The notes beneath the pieces were generated by a model, which saw only the letters and a program-made list of their open reading frames with translations, ran no database searches and was not told the DNA's origin. Source: Mucilaginibacter sp. SG564 (lineage in GTDB: Bacteria > Bacteroidota > Bacteroidia > Sphingobacteriales > Sphingobacteriaceae). From it: a DNA stretch of 64,000 nt. Of this stretch, positions 17,389 through 24,632 are shown one piece after another. Made by a program: the position numbers and the translations under genes. The stretch is taken from NCBI RefSeq assembly GCF_013149275.1, contig NZ_JABGNA010000016.1, positions 16,582 to 80,581 of the forward strand. The letters run 5' to 3'. Every line of letters starts with the position of its first letter. The stretch's first letter is position 1.

Positions 17389-18292
17389 AATAGTTGCCTA
17401 AATCAACATCTTCCAAAACAGCTATAGCATCATCAACCAAAACAGCTAATGAGCAATAAAGCGACACCAGATATGAGGCAATAGCTTTATTATTAATGCC
17501 CATAAACCGCACAGATAATCCTGGTGATTGCTCGCCTGGTAACCCTGGCTGAAACAGACCTACTACACCCTGACGGCTTTCGCCTGTACGTAAGAGGATG
17601 ATTTTTGATTTATTATTAACTATAGGCAGTTTATCGGATGGGATAAGTGGGATACCTCTCCAGGTGATAAACTGAGATCCGAATAAAGAAACGGTAGGCG
17701 GCGGTACACCCCGGCGCGTACATTCGCGGCCAAAAGCGGCTATGGCTAATGGATGCAGCAGGAAAAATCCCGGTTCTTTCCAAACTTTGGTTATCAGTTC
17801 GTCCAGATCATCAGGAGTAGGAGGGCCTAGTCTTGTCTTGATTTTTTGGGATGGGGCTATGCTGCTTAGTAAACCATATTCTTTGTTGTTGATCAGTTCA
17901 CTTTCCTGGCGTTCTTTAACAATTTCAATAGTAAGGCGTAATTGCTCACTTATCTGATTATAAGGTTTGCTGTAGAGGTCAGATACCCTGGTGTGCACAT
18001 CCAATACGGTATTTACCGCGCTCAGGTTGTATTCTCTCGGGTTTTCCTCATAATCAACATAGGTTGATGGAAGCTCACGCTCGTCGCGGTTAGAGCAATC
18101 CACTTCCACATTATTGGCGTCAACAACTTTATTTAACCGGTAAACGCCTGATTCAACAGGGATCCAGTTTAATAAATGTGTTAACCAACGCGGGGTGATG
18201 GTTGATAATTGCGGAACGGTACGGGTGGCAATGGCCAACTGCCTGGCGGCTACATCGCCAAGGGCTGTTTGTTTTGGTTTTTGATCGGGCAT
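17372..18292 (-). CDS. Family 2A encapsulin nanocompartment shell protein
   Basis: A 306-residue protein with the HK97-fold family 2A (SrpI-like) pattern. The N-terminal arm is ALGDVAARQLAIATRTVPQ, followed by ITPRWLTHLLNWIPVESGVYRLN, the helical segment SEQLRLTIEIVKERQE, LHPLAIAAFGRECTRRGVPP, and a late SPGLSVRFMGINNKAIASYLVSLY. Shell proteins of this group assemble into icosahedral compartments that enclose a cysteine desulfurase; the Synechococcus SrpI is induced by sulfur starvation. It is the first gene of the operon. A 5' leader hairpin (ggtgct / agcacc, 18328-18351) and a palindrome at 18382-18408 lie upstream. Confidence 0.93.
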   Translation of the reverse strand: MPDQKPKQTALGDVAARQLAIATRTVPQLSTITPRWLTHLLNWIPVESGVYRLNKVVDANNVEVDCSNRDERELPSTYVDYEENPREYNLSAVNTVLDVHTRVSDLYSKPYNQISEQLRLTIEIVKERQESELINNKEYGLLSSIAPSQKIKTRLGPPTPDDLDELITKVWKEPGFFLLHPLAIAAFGRECTRRGVPPPTVSLFGSQFITWRGIPLIPSDKLPIVNNKSKIILLRTGESRQGVVGLFQPGLPGEQSPGLSVRFMGINNKAIASYLVSLYCSLAVLVDDAIAVLEDVDLGNYYEYKY

Positions 18293-18381
18293 TTTGAATG
18301 AATAAATGTTTTAAAGATTGATTTTGAGGTGCTTTTCAATTTGTTAGCACCCGCGTTGCAATGATAAGAAATAAAAATATA

Positions 18382-18408
18382 TAAAATCTATAGGAATTAT
18401 AGATTTTA
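18382..18408. promoter_or_regulatory. 11-bp-arm palindrome between divergent sulfur operons (candidate operator)
   Basis: Arms taaaatctata and tatagatttta flank a GGAAT centre. It lies between the encapsulin operon and the SAM-I leader, and overlaps the -33 region of the plus-strand promoter. A related half, catagatttaattgta, recurs at the second promoter (19572 on). A shared regulator of both directions is plausible. Confidence 0.45.
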
Positions 18409-18411
18409 TTG

Positions 18412-18419
18412 TATGTTTG
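18412..18419 (+). promoter_or_regulatory. Bacteroidota -7 box (TATGTTTG) before the SAM-I leader
   Basis: Exact match to TAnnTTTG, about 20 bases before the aptamer. No TTTG stands at -33; instead the palindrome 18382-18408 covers that position, as expected for an activator-dependent promoter. Confidence 0.5.
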
Positions 18420-18438
18420 TGTCATCAGTTCTTTAATA

Positions 18439-18548
18439 CTTATCCAGATAAGACGGAGGGAAAGGCCCCATGAAGTCTTGGCAACCTGTACAACTCTTTA
18501 TATTGTAAAAGGTGCTAATTCCTGCTCCTGTAAAGGGAGAAAGATAAG
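18439..18548 (+). promoter_or_regulatory. SAM-I (S-box) riboswitch
   Basis: All four S-box helices are visible. P1 is cttatc (18439) with gataag (18543). P2 holds the kink-turn core gacggaggga ... ggccccatgaagtc. The conserved ggcaacc follows, then P3 (tacaa / ttgta) and ggtgctaattcc, then P4 and gagaaagataag. Two mutually exclusive pairings suggest the switch: caacctgta in the aptamer (18482-18490) is complementary to tacaggttg (18553-18561), and gagaaaga (18537-18544) to tctttctc (18584-18591). It should sense S-adenosylmethionine and control the plus-strand genes downstream. Confidence 0.93.
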
Positions 18549-18646
18549 ATGCTACAGGTTGTTTATACAAATATCTCCACAGCTCTTTCTCGGGTAAGTT
18601 TTATTGAATATGAAAAACAATTGAAAAAGATAGAACCTGTTTATAT

Positions 18647-18706
18647 ATGAAAACCGACAAAACCTTGGCTACTACGCACTTTGCAGATATGTATTGTTGT
18701 CGCTGA
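18647..18706 (+). CDS. Candidate leader peptide with Cys-Cys (19 aa)
   Basis: A 19-codon frame from ATG 18647 that ends M-Y-C-C-R-stop, placed between the SAM-I riboswitch and the DsbD-N-like gene. It is too short for a domain. The adjacent Cys codons just before the stop are what a cysteine-responsive attenuating peptide would show. Two other mini-ORFs with clustered Cys codons lie in the next 1.2 kb, which makes chance less likely. Translation is unproven. Confidence 0.4.
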   Translation: MKTDKTLATTHFADMYCCR

Positions 18707-18759
18707 TTATTTACCTGTTACGCGATCAAATAAAATACATTATCAGTATATAACTCCGA

Positions 18760-19206
18760 ATGAAAAAATTAATACTTACGGCTTTAATCTCCATCATTAG
18801 CACAGCATCTTATACCCAGATCCTGACACCTGTAAAATGGTCATACGGGGCAAAGAAAATTGACAACGAACAGGCCATTGTGCTGATAAAAGCAACTATT
18901 GATAAGGGCTGGCATATATATTCACAAAACGTTGCTGATGGCGGGCCGATAAAAACCTCGTTCAGGTTTGACAAAAGCGGTGACTACACGCTTGTCGGTA
19001 ATACCTCAGAACCTAAGTCGGTTAGCAAGTATGAGAAGTCGTTTAGTATGAACGTACAATATTTTGAGCAGTCGGTTGTATTTCAGCAAAAAGTAAAACT
19101 TAAAAACGGGCAAGCATTGGTTAATGGTACATTGAATTATATGGTATGCAGCAATAAGCAGTGTTTACCCCCCGAAGATGTTGAATTCAGTATTCCGGTA
19201 AAGTAA
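18760..19206 (+). CDS. DsbD N-terminal-domain-like periplasmic protein
   Basis: A 148-residue exported protein: a signal peptide (MKKLILTALISIISTASYTQ), then an immunoglobulin-like fold matching the N-terminal (alpha) domain of the disulfide reductant transporter DsbD. Features are KGWHIYSQN near residue 50 and the redox pair in YMVCSNKQCLPP (Cys130, Cys135). In DsbD this domain passes electrons to periplasmic partners. Here the membrane and gamma domains are missing, so it may work with a separate partner. It is the first gene under the SAM-I riboswitch. Confidence 0.85.
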   Translation: MKKLILTALISIISTASYTQILTPVKWSYGAKKIDNEQAIVLIKATIDKGWHIYSQNVADGGPIKTSFRFDKSGDYTLVGNTSEPKSVSKYEKSFSMNVQYFEQSVVFQQKVKLKNGQALVNGTLNYMVCSNKQCLPPEDVEFSIPVK

Positions 19207-19270
19207 AAGATTTAATAATATAGTTTAATAGCTCATTAGCCACCAATTGACCTGTTAAACTAATAAAGAT

Positions 19271-19303
19271 GCCGGGTAGATAAGCGCTTGCTTTTACCTC
19301 GGC
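19271..19303 (+). terminator. Hairpin after the DsbD-N-like gene
   Basis: gccgggta (19271-19278) pairs with tacctcggc (19295-19303) with one bulged T. There is no T-run, so function as a terminator is uncertain. Confidence 0.4.
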
Positions 19304-19320
19304 TTATACAAGCAAATACC

Positions 19321-19395
19321 ATGAAATCGAAATTTATCACTAAAATCCACATACAGAATGGTGGCGCCCTTTTCTGTTGTCACCCGTATTGTTAA
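19321..19395 (+). CDS. Cys-rich mini-ORF (24 aa), candidate leader peptide
   Basis: A 24-codon frame from ATG 19321 ending F-C-C-H-P-Y-C-stop, lying between two SAM-type leaders but with no gene directly after it. Three of its last six residues are Cys. Downstream to 19576 a second frame without an ATG is also Cys-rich (C-Y-G-G-K-T-G-V-C-C-T-D-Q-D-V-D-C). Together they may be remains of a third Cys-controlled unit or of a small Cys-rich protein. Confidence 0.3.
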   Translation: MKSKFITKIHIQNGGALFCCHPYC

Positions 19396-19566
19396 CTCAT
19401 GTGGTTTATCCCGGAAATTGATCTGATGTAAGATCGACATCCTGGCTGTACTAAGTGCGTTGCTTTGCTATGGTGGTAAAACAGGCGTGTGCTGTACAGA
19501 CCAGGATGTTGATTGCTTACAAGGTATGAAATTAATGGAAACTACTGTTTATAAAAATATTCTACT

Positions 19567-19612
19567 AAATCCATAGATTTAATTGTATTTATAATATTTA
19601 TTGTTACCTTTA
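19567..19612 (+). promoter_or_regulatory. Promoter of the TlpA-type operon with shared sulfur-locus motif
   Basis: A -33 TTG (19583-19585) and a -7-like TACCTTTA (19605-19612) are 19 bases apart. Immediately upstream is the palindrome aaatccatagattt (19567-19580), whose right half plus aattgta matches the motif at 18399-18413 ahead of the SAM-I leader. Confidence 0.45.
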
Positions 19613-19647
19613 CAGCATTCTAATTAACCCCACCATTAATTAGTTGA

Positions 19648-19755
19648 TTTATAAAGAATAAGGGAGAGGAAGTCTCTATGATCTTATAGCAACTTTTCAT
19701 TATTGAAATAAGTGCTAAACTTTTTTCCGAAGCAATAAGGCTCTGGAAATATAAA
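19648..19755 (+). promoter_or_regulatory. Diverged SAM-I-fold RNA (S-box-like variant)
   Basis: The S-box architecture can be drawn with covarying pairs. P1 is tttata (19648-19653) / tataaa (19750-19755), with joining AAGA. P2a is ataag/cttat, P2b is agag/ctct with loop gaagt, then atgat. GCAAC is at 19689-19693, P3 is tttca/tgaaa, GTGCTAA is at 19712-19718, and P4 is tttcc/ggaaa. The P2b loop aagt (19670-19673) can form the S-box pseudoknot with actt (19719-19722). The core differs from the canonical copy at 18439 (no gcaacc/ggtgc closing pair, no aattcc), so ligand specificity may have changed. Confidence 0.65.
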
Positions 19756-19768
19756 TTAACTAAAAATC

Positions 19769-19858
19769 ATGAACACATTTAAGTACCTGCATTTCCGCAC
19801 GCAACCGGCAAACATCAAGCGATGTTGTTGTTTGGTTCAGTATGCCTTCTGGTTTTAA
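19769..19858 (+). CDS. Candidate Cys-Cys-Cys leader peptide (29 aa)
   Basis: A 29-codon frame from ATG 19769, starting 14 bases after the S-box-like RNA. Residues 17-22 are K-R-C-C-C-L, encoded by three consecutive TGT codons (19823-19831), and the stop is at 19856. A weak hairpin with a T-run follows at 19863-19893. The layout is that of a ribosome-mediated cysteine attenuator ahead of the TlpA-type operon. It is the clearest of three Cys-cluster mini-ORFs in this locus. Confidence 0.5.
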   Translation: MNTFKYLHFRTQPANIKRCCCLVQYAFWF

Positions 19859-19862
19859 AGGA

Positions 19863-19893
19863 GCAGTTCCCTGAAATTTTGCTGCGGTTTTTT
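19863..19893 (+). terminator. Possible attenuator hairpin
   Basis: gcag (19863-19866) can pair with ctgc (19882-19885), followed by ggtttttt. The stem is short (4-5 bp), so intrinsic termination would be weak. Position just after the Cys-triplet leader peptide is the main argument. A further GC-rich tccc / ggga stem lies at about 19902-19918. Confidence 0.3.
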
Positions 19894-19981
19894 AACTCGT
19901 CCCATCCGGGCGGGAGAGAATTCCTTGCGCCAAATTTTTAACACGCTATTTATCAATTACTAACAACTAAAACTTATAAAA

Positions 19982-21301
19982 ATGAAAATCACAAACTACC
20001 TGACCAAAGCCAGGCTGCTTTCTGCCGGCTTGCTGCTTAGCGGTGTTACCGTGTTGTCAGCTCATGAAAACCCTAAACCGAAATTTATAAAAGAAGGAAA
20101 ATGGCGCGGTGTATTCACCGTAAGCGAATCCAAGGTGCCTTTTAATTTCGAGCTGAAAGGCAAAGATGCCGAGCATGCTGTTTTTACATTAATCAATGGT
20201 TCTCGCAGAGATAATTTCCATGTGAAGTCTATTGGGGTCGATTCGGTTTATATCAAAATGAATACCTACGATGCCGCGCTGGTTGCCAAAATTGAAGACG
20301 ACGGCTCTTTAAGTGGTGAATACCGCAGCCTGGTACCAGGTTTCAGAGGTAACTCTTTGCCATTCACAGCCGAGTACGGCAAAACATACCGATTTGTTGA
20401 GCCAGGAAAAGACGTGGCACCTACGGCCGATCTGACCGGTAAATGGGAAATCAAAACCTATAGTAAAGAGGCCGTCCCTGCATCTATCGCCCTATTAAAA
20501 CAAAAAGGTAACAAACTCACCGGCGTGGTGATGACTGTAGTTGGTGACACGCGCGAATTGGAAGGAACCGTACAGGGTGATGAGTTTGCCCTAAGCGGTT
20601 TTACCGGTCCGAGCCCCTTTATTATTAAAGGTAAGATCAATGCGGATGGCTCTATCAGCGGCGAAGAAGGTTTCGGCATCTATAAAAACCTCAAGTTTGA
20701 TGCCGCTAAAAAAACTGATGTGGAGCTACCTGACCCATATAAGCTTACTTTTTTAAAAGAAGGTTATAAAAAGCTGGATTTTTCTTTCCCTGGTATTGAT
20801 GGTAAAGAAGTGTCACTGAGCGATAATAAATACAAAGGTAAGGTGGTGATTGTAGAGATTATCGGTACATGGTGCCCTAACTGTACCGATCAGACTGTTT
20901 TCCTGTCGCCCTGGTTCAACAAAAATCATAATCGCGGTGTAGAAGCTATAGCCATTGGATTTGAGCAGAAAGATAGCCTTGATTATGCCAAATACACTTT
21001 AGGTAAGCTTCGGGACAAGTATGCCATTAACTATGATATCGCCTTTGGAGGTTTAGCCGATAAAAAACTGGTATCACAAAAACTCCCGGCTCTTAACAAA
21101 TTCATTGCCTTCCCAACAACAATAATTATCGACAGAAAAGGTGATGTAAGGGAAATATATACTGGCTATACCGGAACTATCACCGGCAAATATCACCAGG
21201 ATTATGAGAAAAAATTCAACAAGCTGCTAGATGAACTGATAGCCGAACCGGCACCTGAAACAGCGGCTATCGCTGATTCATCCGAAAAACAAGGAAAATA
21301 A
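19982..21301 (+). CDS. TlpA-family thioredoxin-fold protein, paralogue 1
   Basis: A 439-residue exported protein (signal peptide about residues 1-27). Residues 30-255 form a beta-rich domain of two similar lipocalin-like or calycin-like halves (each with LTGKW / GEYRS-like strands). Residues 265-415 are a TlpA-type thioredoxin domain with the redox motif GTWCPNC (Cys298, Cys301) and the cis-Pro loop FPTTIIIDRKG. TlpA-like proteins reduce periplasmic disulfides or haem-maturation partners. It is the first structural gene after the S-box-like RNA and is about 80% identical by eye to the next gene, a recent tandem duplication. Confidence 0.88.
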   Translation: MKITNYLTKARLLSAGLLLSGVTVLSAHENPKPKFIKEGKWRGVFTVSESKVPFNFELKGKDAEHAVFTLINGSRRDNFHVKSIGVDSVYIKMNTYDAALVAKIEDDGSLSGEYRSLVPGFRGNSLPFTAEYGKTYRFVEPGKDVAPTADLTGKWEIKTYSKEAVPASIALLKQKGNKLTGVVMTVVGDTRELEGTVQGDEFALSGFTGPSPFIIKGKINADGSISGEEGFGIYKNLKFDAAKKTDVELPDPYKLTFLKEGYKKLDFSFPGIDGKEVSLSDNKYKGKVVIVEIIGTWCPNCTDQTVFLSPWFNKNHNRGVEAIAIGFEQKDSLDYAKYTLGKLRDKYAINYDIAFGGLADKKLVSQKLPALNKFIAFPTTIIIDRKGDVREIYTGYTGTITGKYHQDYEKKFNKLLDELIAEPAPETAAIADSSEKQGK

Positions 21302-21333
21302 ACTTAATTGATCTATAACTAACTATTTATCAA

Positions 21334-22659
21334 ATGAAAACACTCAATTTAATCACCTCATTCAAATGCCTGACTATAGGCTTGTTGTTTAGTGGTGCCG
21401 CATTCGCGGCAGATAAAAACCCGCCGGTGAAATTTATTAAGGAAGGCGTATGGCGTGGTGTATTTACCGTAGCCGAAAGTAAAGTTCCTTTCAATTTTGA
21501 ATTGAAAGGCAAGGATGCGGAGCATGCTGTATTTACACTACTCAATGGTACGCGTCGTGATGACTTCCATGTTAAACAGATTGGTAAAGATTCGGTATTT
21601 ATCAAAATGAATACCTATGATGCCGCCCTGGTTGCCAAGGTAGAAGACGACGGAACCTTAAATGGTGAATACCGTAGCCTGGTACCCGGTTTCAGAGGGA
21701 ATTCATTGCCGTTTACAGCCGAATATGGTAAAAGCTATCGTTTTGTTGAGCCGGGAAAGGACATTGCACCGGCAGCTAATTTAACCGGTAAATGGGAGTT
21801 GAAGGTTTATTCAAAAGACCAGGTACCTAATAAAGTAGCTATATTGAAGCAAACAGGTAATAAGCTTACGGGCGTTATTATGCAGGTAACCGGCGATAGC
21901 CGCGAACTGGAAGGTACCGTACAGGGAGATGAATTTGAGCTGAGCGGCTTTACCGGCCCCAGCCCTAAAATTTATAAAGGTAAGATCAATGCTGATGGTA
22001 CCCTGAGTGGCGAAATAGGACAGGGTATTTATGATAATACCAAGTTTGATGCCATAAAGGATGATCGGGCTGAGTTACCAGACCCATACAAATTAACCTA
22101 TTTAAAAGAAGGCTATAAAAAGCTTGATTTTACATTTCCTGATCTTACCGGAAAACCGGTTTCATTAAGCGATGCCAAATACAAAGGTAAGGTTACCATT
22201 ATTGAGATAGTTGGTACCTGGTGCCCTAATTGTACCGATCAAACCGTATTCCTTTCGCCCTGGTTCAATAAAAACCATAACCGCGGTGTGGAAGCGATAG
22301 CTATAGGCTTTGAACAAAAAGACAGTCTTAAATATGCCCAGTACACCTTAGGCAAGCTTAAGGAAAAATATAATATCAAATATGATATTCTGTTTGGCGG
22401 ATTGGCCGATAAAAAACTGGTATCGCAAAAATTGCCCGCGCTAAACAAATTCGTGGCTTTCCCAACAACCATTATTATTGACAGGAAGGGTGATGTCAGG
22501 GAAATCTACACGGGATATACAGGAACGGTTACCGGTAAATATTACCAGGATTACGAAAAGAAGTTTAACAAACTGCTGGACGAACTGATTGCTGAACCTG
22601 CACCTACTAATGAAACTAATGCAGTTGAAAGCAATAACGAAACTTTAAAAGGAAAATAA
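21334..22659 (+). CDS. TlpA-family thioredoxin-fold protein, paralogue 2
   Basis: A 441-residue tandem copy of the preceding gene, 32 bases downstream. It keeps the same plan: signal peptide (MKTLNLITSFKCLTIGLLFSG), beta-rich N-terminal region, and a thioredoxin domain with GTWCPNC (Cys297, Cys300) and FPTTIIIDRKG. Differences cluster in the N-terminal half (EVYSKDQVPNK-type changes, YKGK for IKGK) while the redox domain is nearly unchanged. This suggests different partners with conserved chemistry, or simply dosage. Confidence 0.88.
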   Translation: MKTLNLITSFKCLTIGLLFSGAAFAADKNPPVKFIKEGVWRGVFTVAESKVPFNFELKGKDAEHAVFTLLNGTRRDDFHVKQIGKDSVFIKMNTYDAALVAKVEDDGTLNGEYRSLVPGFRGNSLPFTAEYGKSYRFVEPGKDIAPAANLTGKWELKVYSKDQVPNKVAILKQTGNKLTGVIMQVTGDSRELEGTVQGDEFELSGFTGPSPKIYKGKINADGTLSGEIGQGIYDNTKFDAIKDDRAELPDPYKLTYLKEGYKKLDFTFPDLTGKPVSLSDAKYKGKVTIIEIVGTWCPNCTDQTVFLSPWFNKNHNRGVEAIAIGFEQKDSLKYAQYTLGKLKEKYNIKYDILFGGLADKKLVSQKLPALNKFVAFPTTIIIDRKGDVREIYTGYTGTVTGKYYQDYEKKFNKLLDELIAEPAPTNETNAVESNNETLKGK

Positions 22660-22670
22660 AAAACACCTGA

Positions 22671-22694
22671 CCGGCAGGGTAACAACCTGGCCGG
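22671..22694 (+). other. GC-rich intercistronic hairpin
   Basis: ccgg...agg pairs with cct...ccgg across a short loop, in the 56-base gap before the YceI gene. No T-run follows, so it may be a transcript-processing or stabilising element. Confidence 0.4.
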
Positions 22695-22715
22695 GTTTAA
22701 TTTAATTTAACCCCA

Positions 22716-23399
22716 ATGACCACAACCACTATGACAAAATTTTTAGGCGCTGTTCTATTTACAGCATCCGTAGCGTTAACATCGTTCACCCCATCAACTA
22801 TAAAAACCGTTAAGCTTACAAAAGGCAAGCCTGGTGCAGTTAAAACGATTGATCATAAAAAGAACTTTAAAACCGCCTCTTTTAAAGTCGATAACGAAAA
22901 CAGCAAGCTTACCTGGGCCGCCAAAAAAGCTACAGGCGACCATAACGGCGAAGTAAAGATCAGTAATGGTAATTTCGCGGTTGAAAACAATAACCTTAAA
23001 GGCGGAAGCTTTGATATCGATCTGAATACCATTACCGATGCGGATCTGACCGACCAGGCATCGAACGATAAGTTGGTATCCACATTAAAAAGCGAGACAT
23101 TTTTTAACACCGGTAAGTTCCCTAAAGCAAGCTTTGTAATAAGTTCTGTTACTAAAACCAGCGGCAATCAATACGATGTTAAAGGTAAGCTAACTATAAA
23201 AGGCATCACGAATGACGTCAGTTTTCCGGCTACGATTGCTGTTAATGGTAAAAAGTTAACCGCCAACGCCAAAATAACCGTCGACCGTACTAAATATGAC
23301 ATCAAATTCCGTTCAAAAAACTTTTTTGAAAACTTAGGCGATAAGGTGATCTATGATGATTTCGATCTGAATGTAAACCTTACCGCAAACGCGCAGTAA
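22716..23399 (+). CDS. YceI-family periplasmic protein
   Basis: A 227-residue protein with a signal peptide (ATG 22716; MTKFLGAVLFTASVALTSF after a short Thr-rich start). The YceI lipocalin-like barrel follows: SKLTWAAKKATGDHNGEVKISNG, the SFDIDLNTI strand, LKSETFFNTGKFPKASF and KLTIKGITNDVSFP. YceI-type barrels bind isoprenoid-like amphiphiles and are often next to cytochrome or peroxide genes. It is the third structural gene of the operon, between the TlpA pair and a di-haem peroxidase. Confidence 0.9.
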   Translation: MTTTTMTKFLGAVLFTASVALTSFTPSTIKTVKLTKGKPGAVKTIDHKKNFKTASFKVDNENSKLTWAAKKATGDHNGEVKISNGNFAVENNNLKGGSFDIDLNTITDADLTDQASNDKLVSTLKSETFFNTGKFPKASFVISSVTKTSGNQYDVKGKLTIKGITNDVSFPATIAVNGKKLTANAKITVDRTKYDIKFRSKNFFENLGDKVIYDDFDLNVNLTANAQ

Positions 23400-23511
23400 C
23401 CAGCAATATTTAATACGTAAGCCACCAAAATAGAGGTGGAGGGCCATTGTTTTGACTAATAAAAGCATTTAAAAACTCATGTAAAGTGGAGTAAGTCTGA
23501 AGCCGGGGTGC

Positions 23512-23536
23512 ATTGAATACCCCGGCCGAGGACTGA
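23512..23536 (+). other. GC-rich intercistronic hairpin
   Basis: Perfect 8-bp stem gccggggt / accccggc with a nine-base loop in the 157-base gap before the peroxidase gene; no T-run. Confidence 0.5.
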
Positions 23537-23568
23537 AAATTTAACCTGCGGCTTAAATGCATACTGAT

Positions 23569-24528
23569 ATGAAAAAAGGAAAAATACTTCTGGTTTTAAC
23601 GGCTATCATAACATGGATAGGATTTATGAGTTTTGTTGGCACCAAAGATGATGTGCAAACCAAAGAGCAACTGGGCGAAAAACTATTTTTTGACCCCATA
23701 CTATCGGGCGACAATACCATTAGTTGCTCCTCTTGCCACAAACCAGAATTCGCATTTGCCGATACCAGCGCCCTGAGTATTGGCATAAAAGGTAATCTAA
23801 CCGCCAGGAATTCGCCGGGATTAACCAATCTTTCTGGCAGACCTCATCTTTTTTGGGATGGCCGCGCCGCTTCGCTCGAAGAGCAGGCCTTAGGGCCCAT
23901 AACATCGGCTACAGAAATGGGACTTCCGATTGAAGATGCCGTAAAAAAACTAAATAACAATAAATACTATGCAGATGCATTTCAAAAAATATTTAAATCA
24001 GCACCCACTAAAGATAATTTGTTGAAAGCCATAGCCTCATTTGAGCGTACGCTTGAAACCTCCAACAGTCCTTATGACCGGTATATTAACGGCGATGACC
24101 ATGCTATATCTGCTGCTGCCGCACGCGGTCGGTTATTATTCATAGGTAAAGCCAACTGTAACAACTGTCATTCGGGCGAGGATTTTACAGCCGATAGGTT
24201 TAAAAGCATCGGTTTATATAATGGTAAAGATTTGAACGACCCGGGCCGGTCAGCCATCACAAAAAACAAAACCGAAGAGGGTGAATTTAAGATACCCAGT
24301 TTGCGCAATGTGGCAGTTACCGCTCCATATATGCATAACGGTAAATTCAAAACTTTGCGAAGTGTAGTTGAGTATTACAATAACCCCTCGCTGGTAGTTA
24401 AAGACGGTATTAACCGCGACCTCGCACTTGAAAAACCACTTAACCTGACTGCGGGCGAAATTGATGACATAGTTGAATTTTTAAAAGCGCTCACCGATGA
24501 CCGTTTTAAGCAAACGGCTTCAAATTAA
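23569..24528 (+). CDS. Di-haem cytochrome-c peroxidase (CcpA/MauG family)
   Basis: About 319 residues from ATG 23569 (MKKGKILLVLTAIITWIGF signal); an ATG four codons upstream is possible. Two haem-c sites are present, ISCSSCHKPE near the N-terminus and ANCNNCHSGE in the second half, each C-x-x-C-H. Family features such as LFFDPILSGDNTISC, GRPHLFWDGRA and SLRNVAVTAPYMHNG are clear. Such enzymes reduce hydrogen peroxide in the periplasm using cytochrome or other electron donors. In this operon it complements the exported superoxide dismutase and thioredoxin-fold proteins. Confidence 0.93.
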   Translation: MKKGKILLVLTAIITWIGFMSFVGTKDDVQTKEQLGEKLFFDPILSGDNTISCSSCHKPEFAFADTSALSIGIKGNLTARNSPGLTNLSGRPHLFWDGRAASLEEQALGPITSATEMGLPIEDAVKKLNNNKYYADAFQKIFKSAPTKDNLLKAIASFERTLETSNSPYDRYINGDDHAISAAAARGRLLFIGKANCNNCHSGEDFTADRFKSIGLYNGKDLNDPGRSAITKNKTEEGEFKIPSLRNVAVTAPYMHNGKFKTLRSVVEYYNNPSLVVKDGINRDLALEKPLNLTAGEIDDIVEFLKALTDDRFKQTASN

Positions 24529-24561
24529 AATACTCCCCATAAATAATTAATTGATCACAGT

Positions 24562-24600
24562 CGGCAGGTATTTGCCGGCAGGATATTTTTTGTTCTGCCG
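24562..24600 (+). other. Overlapping alternative hairpins before the TonB receptor
   Basis: cggca/tgccg (24562-24577) and cggcag/ctgccg (24576-24600) share bases 24576-24577 and cannot both form. The second carries a tttttt in its loop. This could be a small switch or a processing site. Confidence 0.4.
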
Positions 24601-24632
24601 AAGCCACTGCTTTGCCCTTGAACTATTGTAAA

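Noticed and set aside
18328..18365. Minus-strand gcaac...ggtgctaac in the encapsulin leader, resembling S-box core sequence
   Set aside because: Only the GCAAC and GGTGCTAA words are present, four bases apart; no P1, P2 or P3 can be drawn. The ggtgct / agcacc hairpin explains part of it. Kept only as a leader hairpin.
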